Shown here: one piece after another, positions 50,570-61,359 of the stretch
Layout: each line of letters starts with the position of its first letter
How positions within the stretch are numbered: position 1 is the stretch's first letter
Assembly: GCA_002071175.1 (NCBI GenBank)
Contig: MWER01000006.1
Location: 1 to 64,000, forward strand
DNA: 64,000 nucleotides
Direction: 5' to 3'
Origin: Bacteroidetes bacterium ADurb.Bin037
GTDB lineage: Bacteria > Bacteroidota > Bacteroidia > Bacteroidales > UBA932
Made by a program: the position numbers and the translations under genes
The notes under the pieces: generated by a model
What the model was told of the DNA's origin: nothing
The model's database searches: none
Seen by the model: only the letters and a program-made list of their open reading frames with translations

Positions 50570-51082
50570 TTACCTGACAGCCTGTAATCTTTCTATTACC
50601 AGATTACTTATGTCGATATTAGGAACATAATGGACAACTCCCATACCTGAGGAAACATCCAGGACGAGACTGTAGCCGTAACGGTCTGCTATATACCGGA
50701 TGGCTTCCTGCATCCTTTCCCTGATGGGATTAAAGAGGACCTCCGAAGCCTTTGCCAAAGTTCCTTCCTGTCCGAAATACTGTTCACGTAATTCTTTAAC
50801 TTCGTTCTCCCGGTCTATGATCTGTTGTTCACGTAAACGTCTCTGTTCAGCATTCAGGGATTGCTTATCTTTCTGGTATTTCTGGAACATGTCTTCCAGA
50901 GCATTGTACTCTGCCTGTAATTTTTGCTGGTATTGTTCCTGTAAATTCGAGATTTGCTCCTGTGCGGATGTATACTCAGGTAGTGCACCTAGTATGTTTT
51001 CAGAATTGATTACGGCATATTTCTGCGCCAGCAGACTGCCTGCCATCAGACTGACCATTAAAAACAAGACCATTCTTTTCAT
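50570..51082 (-). CDS. OmpH/Skp-like periplasmic chaperone (copy 2)
   Basis: A 170-residue Skp-family protein: signal peptide (MKRMVLFLMVSLMAGSLLAQ), core strand KYAVINSENILG, and a coiled coil of about 80 residues (ISNLQEQYQQKLQAEYNALED onward). The ATG near 51082 is preferred over an upstream TTG that would overlap the bamA stop. It lies right behind bamA, as skp does in many bacteria. Confidence 0.88.
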   Translation of the reverse strand: MKRMVLFLMVSLMAGSLLAQKYAVINSENILGALPEYTSAQEQISNLQEQYQQKLQAEYNALEDMFQKYQKDKQSLNAEQRRLREQQIIDRENEVKELREQYFGQEGTLAKASEVLFNPIRERMQEAIRYIADRYGYSLVLDVSSGMGVVHYVPNIDISNLVIERLQAVR

Positions 51083-51092
51083 AATAATGATA

Positions 51093-53633
51093 TTAAAATG
51101 TTTGTCCAATCATAAAGTGAAAATTCGATCCTCCTTTCTTACCACTGAAATCGGTATCGAATCCGTATCCCCAGTCGATCCCCAACAGACCGATCATGGG
51201 CAGAAATACCCTAACTCCAACACCTGCGGCGCGTTTGATGGAGAAAGGATTAAAATCCCGTATATCACTCCAGCAATTACCTCCCTCCAGGAAAAGGAGT
51301 GCATATATGGTGGATTGAGGCTGCAGGATCACAGGATAGCGTAATTCAACCGTATACCTTGTATATACACGCCCTGCATAAGCATCATTAACAGTCGGAG
51401 TCAGCGAATAATTCGAATACCCTCGCTGGGATATAATATCTGCTCCATAGGTGTTGTATCCACTCATCCCATCCCCTCCGAGCATAAATCCCTCGAACGG
51501 TGAATAACCGAGTTTGCGGCTATAGAAGCCAAGATAACCGAAATTAGCCCTTGTCATTAACACCAGATCACCGATAAGCCGGGTGTACAGATTGGCATCA
51601 AATGTCCATTTGTGGTATTCGATCCAACGGTAACGCTCTGCTTCCGTCATAGAGGCATAATCCGTATCCTTGCTTCTGAACAGGGAATAAGGCGGGGTCA
51701 CCTGCAATCCGAATTTGAAATCGGATCCTTGGCGGGGATATATCATCTGGTCTGTGGAGTTACGCTGTAACGTGACGGTGTAGTCAATAATGTTGGATTG
51801 GCCGTCCGTAAACATAAAGTAATAGCCCCAATCCTGCAGGTTGTATCTTTTTACATCTAATTGGTTGTAAAATACAAAATAATTATCAGGCCATTTTAAC
51901 CTTGTACCCAATCCGATGCCCAGTCCGTAGACTTCCATAAACTGATCATTGGTCAGGTAATAATAGGTAGATGCCGTCTGTCTTGTGTAATAAATGCTGG
52001 TACTGAATGAAGTAGGTTTTTTCCCGGTCAGCCACGGCTCGACAAAAGTCGCACTCAAAGCCATATAGTACGTTCCATTGGTCTGGAACCTGAGTGAAAG
52101 TGTCTGTCCGTCACCTAGGGGGACGGGGCGCCAGGCCTGTTTGTCAAACAGTCTTTTTACAGAGAAGTTATTAAAACTGATACCTACAGTACCTACAAAT
52201 GTATTTCCACCCCAACCTCCTGCGATCTCAAACTGGCTGTCCGGTTTTTCGGTCACATTGTATATGATGTCAACCGTATTGTTCACCTGGTTGGGCACAA
52301 CATTAAAACCGCTTCCCATCTGCATGATGGCTTCCTGGTCAAAGTGACCCATCGACGCGATCTCCCTGATGGACCGTTCCAGTTCCGTCTGGCTAAAAAG
52401 ATAGCCGGGACGCGTAAAGACCTGCCGGCGTATGATCTTTTCGTTTGAGACGTTGTTGCCGTTGATGATAATCCGGTTATAAGTTGCCGGTTTGCCTTCA
52501 AAAACACGCATTTCAACATCGACGGAATCCTGTACGATGTTCACTTCTACGGGGACTACCCTGAAAAACAGGTAACCTTGGTCCTTATATACCTGCGAGA
52601 CGTTGGACTGCTGCATTTTCCCTCCTCCGAACAAGCGTTCCTCCATAGTTACGACGTCATAGACATCTCCCTTTCCGATACGCAAAACGGAATTGAGCAT
52701 TTCACTGGAATACTGGGTATTACCCGTCCATGTAATATTACGGAAATAATATTTTTTCCCTTCGTCTATATGGATATCTATCCCCAGGTTCTTTTCATCT
52801 ATATGATAAATGGAATCTTTTTCTATACGTGCATCCCGGTAACCCAATTCATGAAACTTCTGTAACAAAAGCTGCTTATCGTTATTGTATTCCTTTTCAT
52901 CAAATTTTTTACTGAAGAAGAAATTGTACAACCGTTTGTCTTTTGTCTTCTTCATGGCAAACCGCATTTTGAGCAAAGAAATCTTATCGCTACCCAGAAA
53001 GTTGATCTGTTTTATGCGAACTTTCTCCTTACGGTCTACATGAAATGTGACCTGAACGGCATTTTTTATGATGGAGTCCTCCTGATGTGTTGCCGTTACC
53101 TCGCATTTGAGAAATCCTTTTTCAAGGTAATACCGTCTTATGATTTCACTGGAAGATTTGATCACATAATCTGACAGCTCGCTTCCCCTCCTCAGACGGA
53201 CCCTTTCTTCAATATCGGTCTGCTCCCCTTTCCTGACACCTTCGTATTTCCACAGAGAGACCCTGGGCCGTTCGGCAATGTTGATGTTTAGATAAGCCTG
53301 GTCGTTGACAAGGCTGTCGACATATACTCCCACATCGGAAAAGAAACGCTGCATAAAGAGCCGTTTAACAATGGTCTGAATCTCTTCACCCGGTATGTTG
53401 ATCGTATCGCCAATAGCAAGACCTGTAAGGGAAAGTATCTGATCCGCATTCAAATAATTAACCCCGGTTACAGTCAGACCGGCAATCGTACATTTTCTGG
53501 GATTGGTGTAATCGATCACTACAGAGCTTTGATTTTGATCAGTAGAATCTTTAACCGCCGATCGTTCCGCAATCTGGGCAGAAAGATGAATTCCCGTCAA
53601 TAAAAAAATAAGGCAGAGGATCAGGTGCTTCAT
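51093..53633 (-). CDS. bamA: Outer-membrane protein assembly factor BamA
   Basis: An 846-residue Omp85 protein: signal peptide (1-20), POTRA repeats through about residue 430, then a 16-strand barrel ending in aromatic F (HFMIGQTF), the usual beta signal. It inserts barrel proteins in the outer membrane. The VSRVG-type lid signature is here GGDGMSGYNTYG. Order uppS-bamA-skp matches many Bacteroidetes. Confidence 0.95.
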   Translation of the reverse strand: MKHLILCLIFLLTGIHLSAQIAERSAVKDSTDQNQSSVVIDYTNPRKCTIAGLTVTGVNYLNADQILSLTGLAIGDTINIPGEEIQTIVKRLFMQRFFSDVGVYVDSLVNDQAYLNINIAERPRVSLWKYEGVRKGEQTDIEERVRLRRGSELSDYVIKSSSEIIRRYYLEKGFLKCEVTATHQEDSIIKNAVQVTFHVDRKEKVRIKQINFLGSDKISLLKMRFAMKKTKDKRLYNFFFSKKFDEKEYNNDKQLLLQKFHELGYRDARIEKDSIYHIDEKNLGIDIHIDEGKKYYFRNITWTGNTQYSSEMLNSVLRIGKGDVYDVVTMEERLFGGGKMQQSNVSQVYKDQGYLFFRVVPVEVNIVQDSVDVEMRVFEGKPATYNRIIINGNNVSNEKIIRRQVFTRPGYLFSQTELERSIREIASMGHFDQEAIMQMGSGFNVVPNQVNNTVDIIYNVTEKPDSQFEIAGGWGGNTFVGTVGISFNNFSVKRLFDKQAWRPVPLGDGQTLSLRFQTNGTYYMALSATFVEPWLTGKKPTSFSTSIYYTRQTASTYYYLTNDQFMEVYGLGIGLGTRLKWPDNYFVFYNQLDVKRYNLQDWGYYFMFTDGQSNIIDYTVTLQRNSTDQMIYPRQGSDFKFGLQVTPPYSLFRSKDTDYASMTEAERYRWIEYHKWTFDANLYTRLIGDLVLMTRANFGYLGFYSRKLGYSPFEGFMLGGDGMSGYNTYGADIISQRGYSNYSLTPTVNDAYAGRVYTRYTVELRYPVILQPQSTIYALLFLEGGNCWSDIRDFNPFSIKRAAGVGVRVFLPMIGLLGIDWGYGFDTDFSGKKGGSNFHFMIGQTF

Positions 53634-54359
53634 TTAAGGGATATTAATAGATTCTTCAATCTTTCCAAAACGGCGTTTTCTCTTTTTAAAGGCTTCCAGG
53701 GCAGCTTCGAAATCAGACTTGCGAAAATCGGGCCAAAGTACGGGTGTAAAATACAATTCAGTATAGGCCATTTGCCACAACATGAAATTGCTAATGCGCA
53801 TTTCACCGCTTGTCCTTATCATCAGATCAGGGTCAGGGATTCCCGCTGTAGAAAGATAATTGAAAAAAACATCTTGTGAAAGGGTGATATCCCCGGATGG
53901 ATTTTCCATAAGCAACTGTTTCACAGCCTGTAATATATCCCATTTACCGCTATAATTGATAGCAATGATTAGGGTCATCTTGTTATTGCAGGCAGTCTCT
54001 GCCATACATTTGTCCATTTGCTGCAGTATATCAGCATTTAAATTATTGCGATTCCCTATGAAAAGACAACGTACGTTGTTTTTCATCATATTGGGTGTCT
54101 CGTCATGAATAGTATCCATCAGTAGGGTCATCAACGCATCCGTCTCCCATTTAGGACGTCCCCAGTTTTCTTCTGAAAAAGCAAACAGGCTGAGGTAAGA
54201 TATTCCCTTTTCAACAGCAAATTCAGCAGCTATACGCATAGCTTCTGCACCACACCTGTGTCCTTCTTTTCGTTCCATCCCACGGGACAGTGCCCATCGT
54301 CCGTTTCCGTCCATGATTATGGACACGTGTTGCGGAATATTATCTTTATATTCATTCAT
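53634..54359 (-). CDS. uppS: Isoprenyl (undecaprenyl) diphosphate synthase
   Basis: A 241-residue cis-prenyltransferase that makes the lipid carrier for cell-wall precursors. The active-site motif IIMDGNGRWA is at 14-23, with YLSLFAFSEENW and the C-terminal RTSGEMRISNFMLWQMAYTELYF. The ATG at 54359 overlaps the nadK end by 8 bases. An upstream extension to 54386 is less likely. bamA starts at the next base after its stop. Confidence 0.95.
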   Translation of the reverse strand: MNEYKDNIPQHVSIIMDGNGRWALSRGMERKEGHRCGAEAMRIAAEFAVEKGISYLSLFAFSEENWGRPKWETDALMTLLMDTIHDETPNMMKNNVRCLFIGNRNNLNADILQQMDKCMAETACNNKMTLIIAINYSGKWDILQAVKQLLMENPSGDITLSQDVFFNYLSTAGIPDPDLMIRTSGEMRISNFMLWQMAYTELYFTPVLWPDFRKSDFEAALEAFKKRKRRFGKIEESINIP

Positions 54360-55161
54360 TTTCCTGGTCTCCGTTTCTCTTGTCAAATCCCATCATCAGT
54401 TTTTCTCTCAATGTAGTGATAAAATCGTTCCCCGTAAAAGACAGGCTGGTAATACTAAAATGGGCCTTTTTCACCACAAAACCGTAAGGAAGGTCCACGA
54501 CTACCGATCTGTTGTCCAGATGCAAATGTGCATTCGGACTGCGACTCCTTACTTTAATTTCCAGAACGGCGTTGTCAGGAATAACAAGAGGACGTACGTT
54601 CAGGTTATGTGGTGCAATAGGTGATATTATGAGTACCCCCGATTCAGGGAAGACCACAGGTCCGCCAACGCTCAGGGAATAAGCCGTAGAGCCGGTAGGC
54701 GTGGCCACAATTACGCCATCTCCTCGATAGGTGGACAGATGCTTGCCGTTCATTTTCACATCCATCTCAATCATGGCCGAACTGAAGCGCTGGATACAAA
54801 TTTCGTTTATGGCATAGGGATAGATCTGCTCCTTCTTTGTTTCCCCTTCTATAGACAAAACCGTATGATTTGTCGTTGAAAACTTCTTATTTTGAACAGA
54901 ATCAAATAAGTGTCCGATAAAATCAGGACCGCAACCGGTCAAGAAACCCATGCGGCCAAAGTTCACTCCGGCAATTGGAATACCTGAATCCCCCACAATC
55001 TCAAGTGCTTCCAGAAAAGTGCCGTCACCTCCCACAGTGACAAGCAGATCGGTTTCCGGCGGCAACTTCCGGTCATTTCCCAGTATTTGAAAAGAAACTC
55101 CCTCCTTTTCAGGAAGAAACCAGTCTTTTTTTATTTCCTTACCGTAAAAAACGACCTTCAT
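54352..55161 (-). CDS. nadK: NAD kinase
   Basis: A 269-residue ATP-NAD kinase that makes NADP. GGDGT is at 44-48 (VTVGGDGTFLEA) and the conserved DGVIVATPTGSTAYSLSVGGP follows near 157. The ATG at 55161 is chosen; the longer frame to 55218 would overlap the pdxJ start and its promoter. It heads the leftward nadK-uppS-bamA-skp run. Confidence 0.95.
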   Translation of the reverse strand: MKVVFYGKEIKKDWFLPEKEGVSFQILGNDRKLPPETDLLVTVGGDGTFLEALEIVGDSGIPIAGVNFGRMGFLTGCGPDFIGHLFDSVQNKKFSTTNHTVLSIEGETKKEQIYPYAINEICIQRFSSAMIEMDVKMNGKHLSTYRGDGVIVATPTGSTAYSLSVGGPVVFPESGVLIISPIAPHNLNVRPLVIPDNAVLEIKVRSRSPNAHLHLDNRSVVVDLPYGFVVKKAHFSITSLSFTGNDFITTLREKLMMGFDKRNGDQENE

Positions 55162-55162
55162 A

Positions 55163-55204
55163 TTTGTATTGCCGATAAGTTGGCTTACTTTTGCAACAAA
55201 GATA
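55163..55204. promoter_or_regulatory. Face-to-face promoters of pdxJ and nadK
   Basis: Rightward: TTTG (55163-55166), 19 bases, TACTTTTG (55186-55193), full consensus for pdxJ (ATG 55212). Leftward: TATCTTTG (55204 to 55197) for nadK (ATG 55161), with TTTG 11 bases before it (55219-55216). The two -7 boxes are 3 bases apart, so polymerase can hardly occupy both at once. Confidence 0.7.
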
Positions 55205-55211
55205 ACGAATA

Positions 55212-55931
55212 ATGACAAAACTGAGTGTTAACGTAAATAAATTTGCTACCCTGCGCAATTCGCGCGGAGGGAACATGCCTGATGTGCTACAAGCCGTCAA
55301 GGATTGTGAACAATTCGGTGCAAATGGGATTACAGTCCATCCGCGACCGGATGAACGTCACATACGCTACAGGGACGTCAGGGACATCCGGCCAATTATA
55401 ACTACCGAATTTAACATAGAGGGAAATCCTATCCCTTCATTTATCGATCTAGTTCTTGAAACAAAACCTGATCAGGTAACACTTGTTCCGGACGCCCACG
55501 ATGCCATTACTTCGAACGCCGGATGGAATACACTCCGGTTTGGACGGGAACTGAAAGAATGGGTGGCCCTATTTAAGAAGGCCGGGATACGAACGTCCAT
55601 TTTTGTGGACCCCGATCCGGAAATGGTAAGTGCTGCTGCAAAGACAGGAACAGATCGTGTGGAACTCTATACGGAAGCCTATGCCAAAATGTACAGTCTG
55701 AACCCGGAGAAAGCCATCGAACCGTATATAAAGGCTGCACAGACAGCCATGTCCTGTTCTCTGGGACTGAATGCCGGTCATGACCTGAACCTGGAAAACA
55801 TTGCCTATTTTCGTCGTAATATCCCGGGACTCCTTGAAGTTTCCATTGGACATGCATTGATCTGTGAGTCGATTTACCTGGGGTTGGAAAATACCATTCA
55901 GATGTACTTAAGGCATCTCTCCGATTTTTAA
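55212..55931 (+). CDS. pdxJ: Pyridoxine 5'-phosphate synthase
   Basis: A 239-residue TIM-barrel enzyme that condenses 1-deoxyxylulose 5-phosphate with 3-amino-2-oxopropyl phosphate to vitamin B6 phosphate. [16 protein letters not shown] at the start, [17 protein letters not shown] (about 35-52) and [16 protein letters not shown] near 180 are diagnostic. Its co-substrate is made by the Dxs encoded at 29162. Confidence 0.97.
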   Translation: MTKLSVNVNKFATLRNSRGGNMPDVLQAVKDCEQFGANGITVHPRPDERHIRYRDVRDIRPIITTEFNIEGNPIPSFIDLVLETKPDQVTLVPDAHDAITSNAGWNTLRFGRELKEWVALFKKAGIRTSIFVDPDPEMVSAAAKTGTDRVELYTEAYAKMYSLNPEKAIEPYIKAAQTAMSCSLGLNAGHDLNLENIAYFRRNIPGLLEVSIGHALICESIYLGLENTIQMYLRHLSDF

Positions 55932-55932
55932 T

Positions 55933-55940
55933 TATATTTG
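55933..55940 (+). promoter_or_regulatory. -7 box of the anchored Skp-like gene
   Basis: TATATTTG, a perfect -7 box two bases after the pdxJ stop and 28 bases before the ATG at 55969. Confidence 0.55.
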
Positions 55941-55968
55941 CGAGTTCTTAGTATTTATTAAATTAATT

Positions 55969-56577
55969 ATGAAAAAAACATCACTGATAACCACTATTCT
56001 TCTGGCACTTGCTATTATAGTCCTCTATGCTTTATACTTTACGGGAGCAGGAAAAGGAACACCCGGTCCGGAAAAATCCGAACAGGAGATTAGCCAGCCA
56101 GCTGCCGGTAGCATCGTTTACATACGCATTGATTCACTCTTTAATAAATATGATTTTTTTATTGATCTCCAGGCAGATCTGACTGCAAAAGCCCGTATTG
56201 TTGAAGATGACCTGACAAAGAAAGGACGTGCTTTTGAAAATGATGTGAACAATTTCCAGGAAAAAGTGCAAAAAGGACTGATCACAAGGTCCCAAGCAGA
56301 AACACAGCAGAACCAGCTGGCTGCCCGCCAACAGGAACTGGAACAATATGCCCAGCAAAAACAATTGGAACTGGCAGAAGAAAATCAGGTTATGCTCAAC
56401 CGCGTACTGGATGCCCTCAGGACTTACCTGGCTGAATACCGTGTGATAAACAATTATGACCTGATACTGACTACTGACGGAAGCAGCAACACCGTCATTG
56501 AAGGCAGCAAGGCACTGGATATCACAACTGATGTGGTTAACGCACTTAACAGGGAGTACGCTAAAAGCCGCAAATAG
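55969..56577 (+). CDS. Membrane-anchored OmpH/Skp-like protein (copy 3)
   Basis: A 202-residue protein with an N-terminal hydrophobic helix (about 6-27, LITTILLALAIIVLYALYF) that has no clear cleavage site, a Gly/Pro linker, the core strand SIVYIRIDSLFNKYDF and a Gln/Glu-rich coiled coil (about 80-150). The Skp/OmpH fold is likely, but an inner-membrane anchor would distinguish it from the two soluble copies at 49972-51082. Its role is unknown. Confidence 0.75.
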   Translation: MKKTSLITTILLALAIIVLYALYFTGAGKGTPGPEKSEQEISQPAAGSIVYIRIDSLFNKYDFFIDLQADLTAKARIVEDDLTKKGRAFENDVNNFQEKVQKGLITRSQAETQQNQLAARQQELEQYAQQKQLELAEENQVMLNRVLDALRTYLAEYRVINNYDLILTTDGSSNTVIEGSKALDITTDVVNALNREYAKSRK

Positions 56578-56586
56578 TCGATCGTT

Positions 56587-57537
56587 ATGAGATCGGTCAC
56601 ACGTACTGAATTTCATTTTCCCCGGCAGACAGGTTCATATATTGGAAAAGTCCGCGACGTCTATACTATTGACGGACGTATCCTGGTAATGATAGCGACC
56701 GACAGGATATCCGCCTTTGATTTTGTGTTTCCTAGAGGCATTACCTACAAAGGTCAGATACTAAATAAAATAGCCTCTCAATTCCTGGACCTGACAAGTG
56801 ATATCGTTCCAAATTGGAAGATCGCCACACCTCATCCTATGGTCACTGTCGGTTACCGGTGTGAACCATTTCCCGTTGAAATGATCGTCAGGGCCTATCT
56901 GACAGGAAGTTCATGGAGAACTTATAAAAGCGGGCAACGCACACTGTGCGGAATCTCACTGCCTAATGGCATGAGAGAACATCAGCCGTTTCAGACACCG
57001 ATCGTTACTCCTACGACCAAGGCCGCTATTGGCTCCCACGATCAGGATATTTCAAGGGACGAAATCATTGCCAGAGGTCTGGTTAGCCAGGAAGATTACG
57101 AAAAACTGGAAGCGTATTCACTGGCATTGTTTGCACGGGGACAGGAACTGGCTGCCGAAAAAGGTCTTATTCTTGTAGATACTAAATACGAATTTGGAAA
57201 GCTTGGAGGCCGGATTTACCTGATAGATGAAATCCACACCCCCGATTCATCCCGGTATTTCTACGCAGAAGATTACCATAGGAATTTTCCCCAGGGGCTC
57301 CCACCCAGACAACTATCCAAGGAATTCGTAAGGGAATGGCTTATGGAGAACGGTTTTAGCGGACAACCCGGACAAAAGATGCCGGAGCTGACAGACGATG
57401 TGATATTAAGTATTTCGAACCGCTATATAGAATTGTTTGAACACCTGACGGGCACGGCTTTTGTACCCCTCACTTACGATGATGCATTTTACGACAATAT
57501 GGAGGGTTGCATCCGCAATATGCTAGCCCGTTTATGA
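56587..57537 (+). CDS. purC: SAICAR synthetase
   Basis: A 316-residue purine-pathway ligase joining aspartate to [30 protein letters not shown] (from about residue 17) binds ATP; the middle [11 protein letters not shown] and C-terminal DTKYEFG motifs are typical. The length matches the ~310-residue class. Its stop overlaps the next gene's ATG (ATGA). Confidence 0.96.
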   Translation: MRSVTRTEFHFPRQTGSYIGKVRDVYTIDGRILVMIATDRISAFDFVFPRGITYKGQILNKIASQFLDLTSDIVPNWKIATPHPMVTVGYRCEPFPVEMIVRAYLTGSSWRTYKSGQRTLCGISLPNGMREHQPFQTPIVTPTTKAAIGSHDQDISRDEIIARGLVSQEDYEKLEAYSLALFARGQELAAEKGLILVDTKYEFGKLGGRIYLIDEIHTPDSSRYFYAEDYHRNFPQGLPPRQLSKEFVREWLMENGFSGQPGQKMPELTDDVILSISNRYIELFEHLTGTAFVPLTYDDAFYDNMEGCIRNMLARL

Positions 57538-58901
57538 AGATACGTCGCTTTTTATTCATTATTCTGTTGTTTGGTGCAATAAACCTTAATGCACAGCAAC
57601 AGAAGTATATCCGGCACAGGGTCCGCTGGATGGAGACATTGTATTCCATTGCCAGAAAATATAAAGCCAACCCTAAAGATATTGCTATCCTGAATAATCT
57701 TACCACAGGGGAGGTGTCACGTGGACAGATACTGCTCATACCGGATCCTGATTCCCCAAAGGCAGAAGATATTCAGACATTGCCAAAGGATACGGTTGCT
57801 GTACCGGATCAGTTCCAGCCAATAAAGGAAAGGATTCCCCCATGCCGTGATTATATCCCTTCGGGTACATACAGGCCTGTGGTATCACTCATACTGCCTT
57901 TGTCAGAGAATGTGAGCAGTCCGGGTTTCTTGGAATTTTACCAGGGAGTGCTCCTTGCTGTCGAAAAGATAAAAAACCAGGGTATGCAGGTTGTACTGCA
58001 GGTTTTTGACTGGAACGAACAGTCTGCGGACGAATTGCTTTCCGGTGAAAGATTGGGCAGGAGCGATCTGATAATCGGTCCTGTCTATTCCAACGAGATT
58101 GGAAGCACGCTGGCTTATTTCAGGCACAGCGGGACAAAAATAGTGTCCCCTTTGGATGGCAATGCAGAGGTCTGGGTCAATTCCTCTCCCGATTTGTTTC
58201 AAATACAACCCGCACTAACTGCCCAACAGCAATCCCTTCTAAAGTATCTGGAACCACACTACGCCTCTATCTGGATCATATCCGAGGAAGGGGAAGAAAT
58301 CGTTTCCCGGGGTATCCGCACTTTACTGGACAATAACCTGGTGCCGTACAGAAACTTCTCATATGATGTTCTTCAGGGAAGGGAAGTTACCGAAGTCCTG
58401 AGAGAGCTTTTAGGATCCAATCCAAGAAATCAGGTCATTATAGCTTCTCAGAATGAGGCCTTTGTCTCTGATGCCATCAGGAACCTGCACTTGTTGACAG
58501 CTTACGACAGTATACCAGTAGAACTGTTCGGATTGTCAAGATGGAGGAGTTTTGAAACGCTGGATCTCACAGCCCTCCATCAACTACAAGTTATTCTGCC
58601 GGTAACTGCCTACGTAGATTATTCAGATTCCGCTGTCAGGCAATTTGTGCAACATTACAGGGGTTTGTTTCATAGCGAACCTTCGCAGTTTGCATTTCAG
58701 GGCTATGATGTGGCTTACTATTTTATGTATGCACTTAACAGGTACGGCAAGCATTTTGAAGACTGCCTGGAAAATCTTCAGTTGCCTTTGCTGCAAACTA
58801 AAATATCATTTCTGAAAAAATCAGGGAAAGGGGGTTATTCCAATATAAGTACCCGGATAATCCGCTACCGTCCCGATTTCACTGTGGAGCTCCTTCCCTG
58901 A
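57534..58901 (+). CDS. Secreted LysM protein with type 1 periplasmic-binding fold
   Basis: A 455-residue envelope protein. Signal peptide 1-20 ([15 protein letters not shown]), a LysM domain (about 25-70: [28 protein letters not shown] ... QILLIP, shown only in part), then a region like amino-acid-binding type 1 proteins ([14 protein letters not shown]..., [15 protein letters not shown], about 115-440). LysM binds peptidoglycan; the second part may sense a ligand or act on a synthase, as LpoA does. The function is a guess. Coupled to purC and abutting convergent nagB. Confidence 0.75.
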   Translation: MKIRRFLFIILLFGAINLNAQQQKYIRHRVRWMETLYSIARKYKANPKDIAILNNLTTGEVSRGQILLIPDPDSPKAEDIQTLPKDTVAVPDQFQPIKERIPPCRDYIPSGTYRPVVSLILPLSENVSSPGFLEFYQGVLLAVEKIKNQGMQVVLQVFDWNEQSADELLSGERLGRSDLIIGPVYSNEIGSTLAYFRHSGTKIVSPLDGNAEVWVNSSPDLFQIQPALTAQQQSLLKYLEPHYASIWIISEEGEEIVSRGIRTLLDNNLVPYRNFSYDVLQGREVTEVLRELLGSNPRNQVIIASQNEAFVSDAIRNLHLLTAYDSIPVELFGLSRWRSFETLDLTALHQLQVILPVTAYVDYSDSAVRQFVQHYRGLFHSEPSQFAFQGYDVAYYFMYALNRYGKHFEDCLENLQLPLLQTKISFLKKSGKGGYSNISTRIIRYRPDFTVELLP

Positions 58902-59693
58902 TCAAAGGTTATCCTTTTCAATGTCCATAAAATAGCGGACCGTCTCTGTTTTTAATTCCCCGGTTGCAGCCCGATCGCACACGATGATCACATGGGGGTG
59001 CATCTGCAACGCAGTTATTGTCCACATATGGGAAATAGGACCTTCTATGGCATGACGCAATGCCCTGGCTTTCGTATGACCGCTGACCAGGATCATGACT
59101 TGGCCGGCATCCATAATAGTCCCTATGCCTACGGTAAGTGCCGTTTTGGGAACCTTGTCCATATTATTGTCAAAAAACCGGGCATTGGCATATATGGTCT
59201 CTGTAGTCAGCGTCTTAATCCTTGTCCTGGAGACAAGCGATGATCCCGGTTCATTAAAGGCAATGTGACCGTCAGATCCCACACCTCCCAGGAAGAGATC
59301 TATCCCTCCTGCGTTTCTGATGGCTTCTTCATAAGCAGCGCATTCGGCAACAAGATCAGGTGCATTTCCGTTCAGGATATGGATGTTTTCAGGCCTGATA
59401 TCAATATGCTTGAAAAAGTTTTCCTGCATGAAATAATGGTATGACTGCGGATGATCCTCCGGTATGCCCACGTATTCATCCATATTGAACGTAACCACAT
59501 TCCTGAAGGATACTTTTCCTGCTTTGTATAAAGAGATGAGCTCCCTGTAGGTGCCCAGGGGAGAAGAACCAGTTGGAAGACCCAGCACAAAAGGATTCCC
59601 GGCGTTAGGCGTAAAAGCATTGATCTTTTCTGCTATATAATTAGCTGCCCAGGCAGAAATACGATCGTAATTTTCCAATATCAGTACTCTCAT
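58902..59693 (-). CDS. nagB: Glucosamine-6-phosphate deaminase
   Basis: A 263-residue isomerase/deaminase that converts glucosamine 6-phosphate to fructose 6-phosphate and ammonia. D72 (FNMDEY), D141, H143 and E148 ([12 protein letters not shown]) occupy the same numbers as in the E. coli enzyme. Its stop abuts the LysM gene stop. It is 2 bases from recN. Confidence 0.95.
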   Translation of the reverse strand: MRVLILENYDRISAWAANYIAEKINAFTPNAGNPFVLGLPTGSSPLGTYRELISLYKAGKVSFRNVVTFNMDEYVGIPEDHPQSYHYFMQENFFKHIDIRPENIHILNGNAPDLVAECAAYEEAIRNAGGIDLFLGGVGSDGHIAFNEPGSSLVSRTRIKTLTTETIYANARFFDNNMDKVPKTALTVGIGTIMDAGQVMILVSGHTKARALRHAIEGPISHMWTITALQMHPHVIIVCDRAATGELKTETVRYFMDIEKDNL

Positions 59694-59695
59694 AA

Positions 59696-61357
59696 TTATG
59701 ATTTTAACAATTCTTGTGCATTTTGAATGGCAGCAGGTGTAATGCTAGACCCACTCAACATCCTGGCCACTTCCATAATCCTTGCATCACCTGTCAGAGG
59801 TAAAATTCGTGTTTCGGTCACTTGTTCAACGACATCTTTTTTTACCAGGTAATGGGTGCTCCCCTTGGCTGCGACCTGGGGCAGGTGTGTTATCGCAAGG
59901 ACCTGCATGTACTCCGAAAGCTCATGGATCATATTTCCCATGCGGTCAGCGATCTTCCCGGATACTCCCAGATCAACTTCATCAAAAATGATGGTACTCA
60001 ATCCGGAATGTTGGGCAATTACCGATTTGACACACAACATCAGGCGGGACATTTCCCCTCCCGAGGCTATACTGCTCAATTCCCTGGGAGACATGTCCTT
60101 GTTTGCAGAAAACATAATCTCAATACGGGTGTTTCCCAATGGTCCGTATGAAGGATTCTGTTGTATAACAAAATCTATCTGTGCGTCTGGGATTCCGAGT
60201 AAGGCCAGCCTCGTGCGCAGCTGATGTGAAAGATCTTTAAGGCAATCGTTGCGTTCCCGGTGCAGACGTTCGGCAAGGGAGTTCCGTTCCTGAACAGCCT
60301 TTTCCAGTTCTTTTTCCAATTTATCCAGGTTGGAAGAATCGTTCACTGCCTCATTCAGTTTTTTCTCTATACTTTTCTCAAGTAAAAGCAGTTCTCCTAT
60401 AGTCTGCACACGGTGTTTGCGCTGCAGGGAATAAATCGTATCCAGCCTGAGGGTAACGGATTCCAGCCTGGCAGGATCATCCCTGACTTGCTGCAGGGAT
60501 CTTGAACATTCCTGGGCCAAGTCCTTGAGCTCAATCCTTGCTTGTTCCATTCTCTCTGACACATCTTTGAAACCGGAGTTTTGGACTGTTATGGAACCGG
60601 CTAGCCTGACAGCATCTTTTACAGCAGATAGCACAGGTGCCTGTCCGTTTTCCAAAATATCCAATATCTGGAAAAGGGACTGCCTGATTTCAGCAGCATG
60701 CTCCAACATACCCAATTCCTTTTCCAGTTCTTCCTGTTCACCTTCTTCAAGTTTTGCGGACTGCAGCTCGTTATATTGAAAAGAAAGGTAATCCAAGTCC
60801 TTTTGTGTCTGATCACATAAGGTGCGCAGCGATCGTACACTCGCCGAAAGGGCAAGTACATCCCTGTACTTTTTTTTATACTGATCTACCAAAGATCCCA
60901 GCCCGGCAAATGCATCCGCTACTTTCACGGGATAATCAATATCCGCCAGTAACAGATTCTCATGCTGCGAATGTATGTCTATCAGGGTGTTGCCCAAAGA
61001 CCTGAGAAAAGAAAGATTGACAGGCTGGTCATTCACAAAAGAACGGCTTTTTCCGTTGGGATAGATAATACGCCGGACAGTCAGTTCACTGGAAAAATCT
61101 ACCTGTTCCTGTTCAAAAAGCTGTTCCATGTCACTTTCTGTTCCGGGGATCTTGAAACAGGCCTCAACTACGGCATTTACCGACGGATCCCTGAGAACGC
61201 CGACATCGGCTTTCTGTCCCAGGACAAGAGAAAGGGCACCCAATATAATAGATTTACCAGCACCGGTCTCCCCGGTAATGATTGTCAGGCCCTTTGAAAA
61301 ATCAACATCCAGGACATTGATGAGGGCATAATTGGATATGCTCAGTGAGTAAAGCAA
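59696..61357 (-). CDS. recN: DNA repair ATPase RecN
   Basis: A 553-residue SMC-like protein acting at double-strand breaks. Walker A GETGAGKS is at 29-36; two coiled-coil arms fill about 160-350; the signature [15 protein letters not shown] and Walker [14 protein letters not shown] are near 425-465. Between nagB and rpoZ in a tight leftward run (2-base gaps). Confidence 0.96.
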   Translation of the reverse strand: MLYSLSISNYALINVLDVDFSKGLTIITGETGAGKSIILGALSLVLGQKADVGVLRDPSVNAVVEACFKIPGTESDMEQLFEQEQVDFSSELTVRRIIYPNGKSRSFVNDQPVNLSFLRSLGNTLIDIHSQHENLLLADIDYPVKVADAFAGLGSLVDQYKKKYRDVLALSASVRSLRTLCDQTQKDLDYLSFQYNELQSAKLEEGEQEELEKELGMLEHAAEIRQSLFQILDILENGQAPVLSAVKDAVRLAGSITVQNSGFKDVSERMEQARIELKDLAQECSRSLQQVRDDPARLESVTLRLDTIYSLQRKHRVQTIGELLLLEKSIEKKLNEAVNDSSNLDKLEKELEKAVQERNSLAERLHRERNDCLKDLSHQLRTRLALLGIPDAQIDFVIQQNPSYGPLGNTRIEIMFSANKDMSPRELSSIASGGEMSRLMLCVKSVIAQHSGLSTIIFDEVDLGVSGKIADRMGNMIHELSEYMQVLAITHLPQVAAKGSTHYLVKKDVVEQVTETRILPLTGDARIMEVARMLSGSSITPAAIQNAQELLKS

Positions 61358-61359
61358 TA

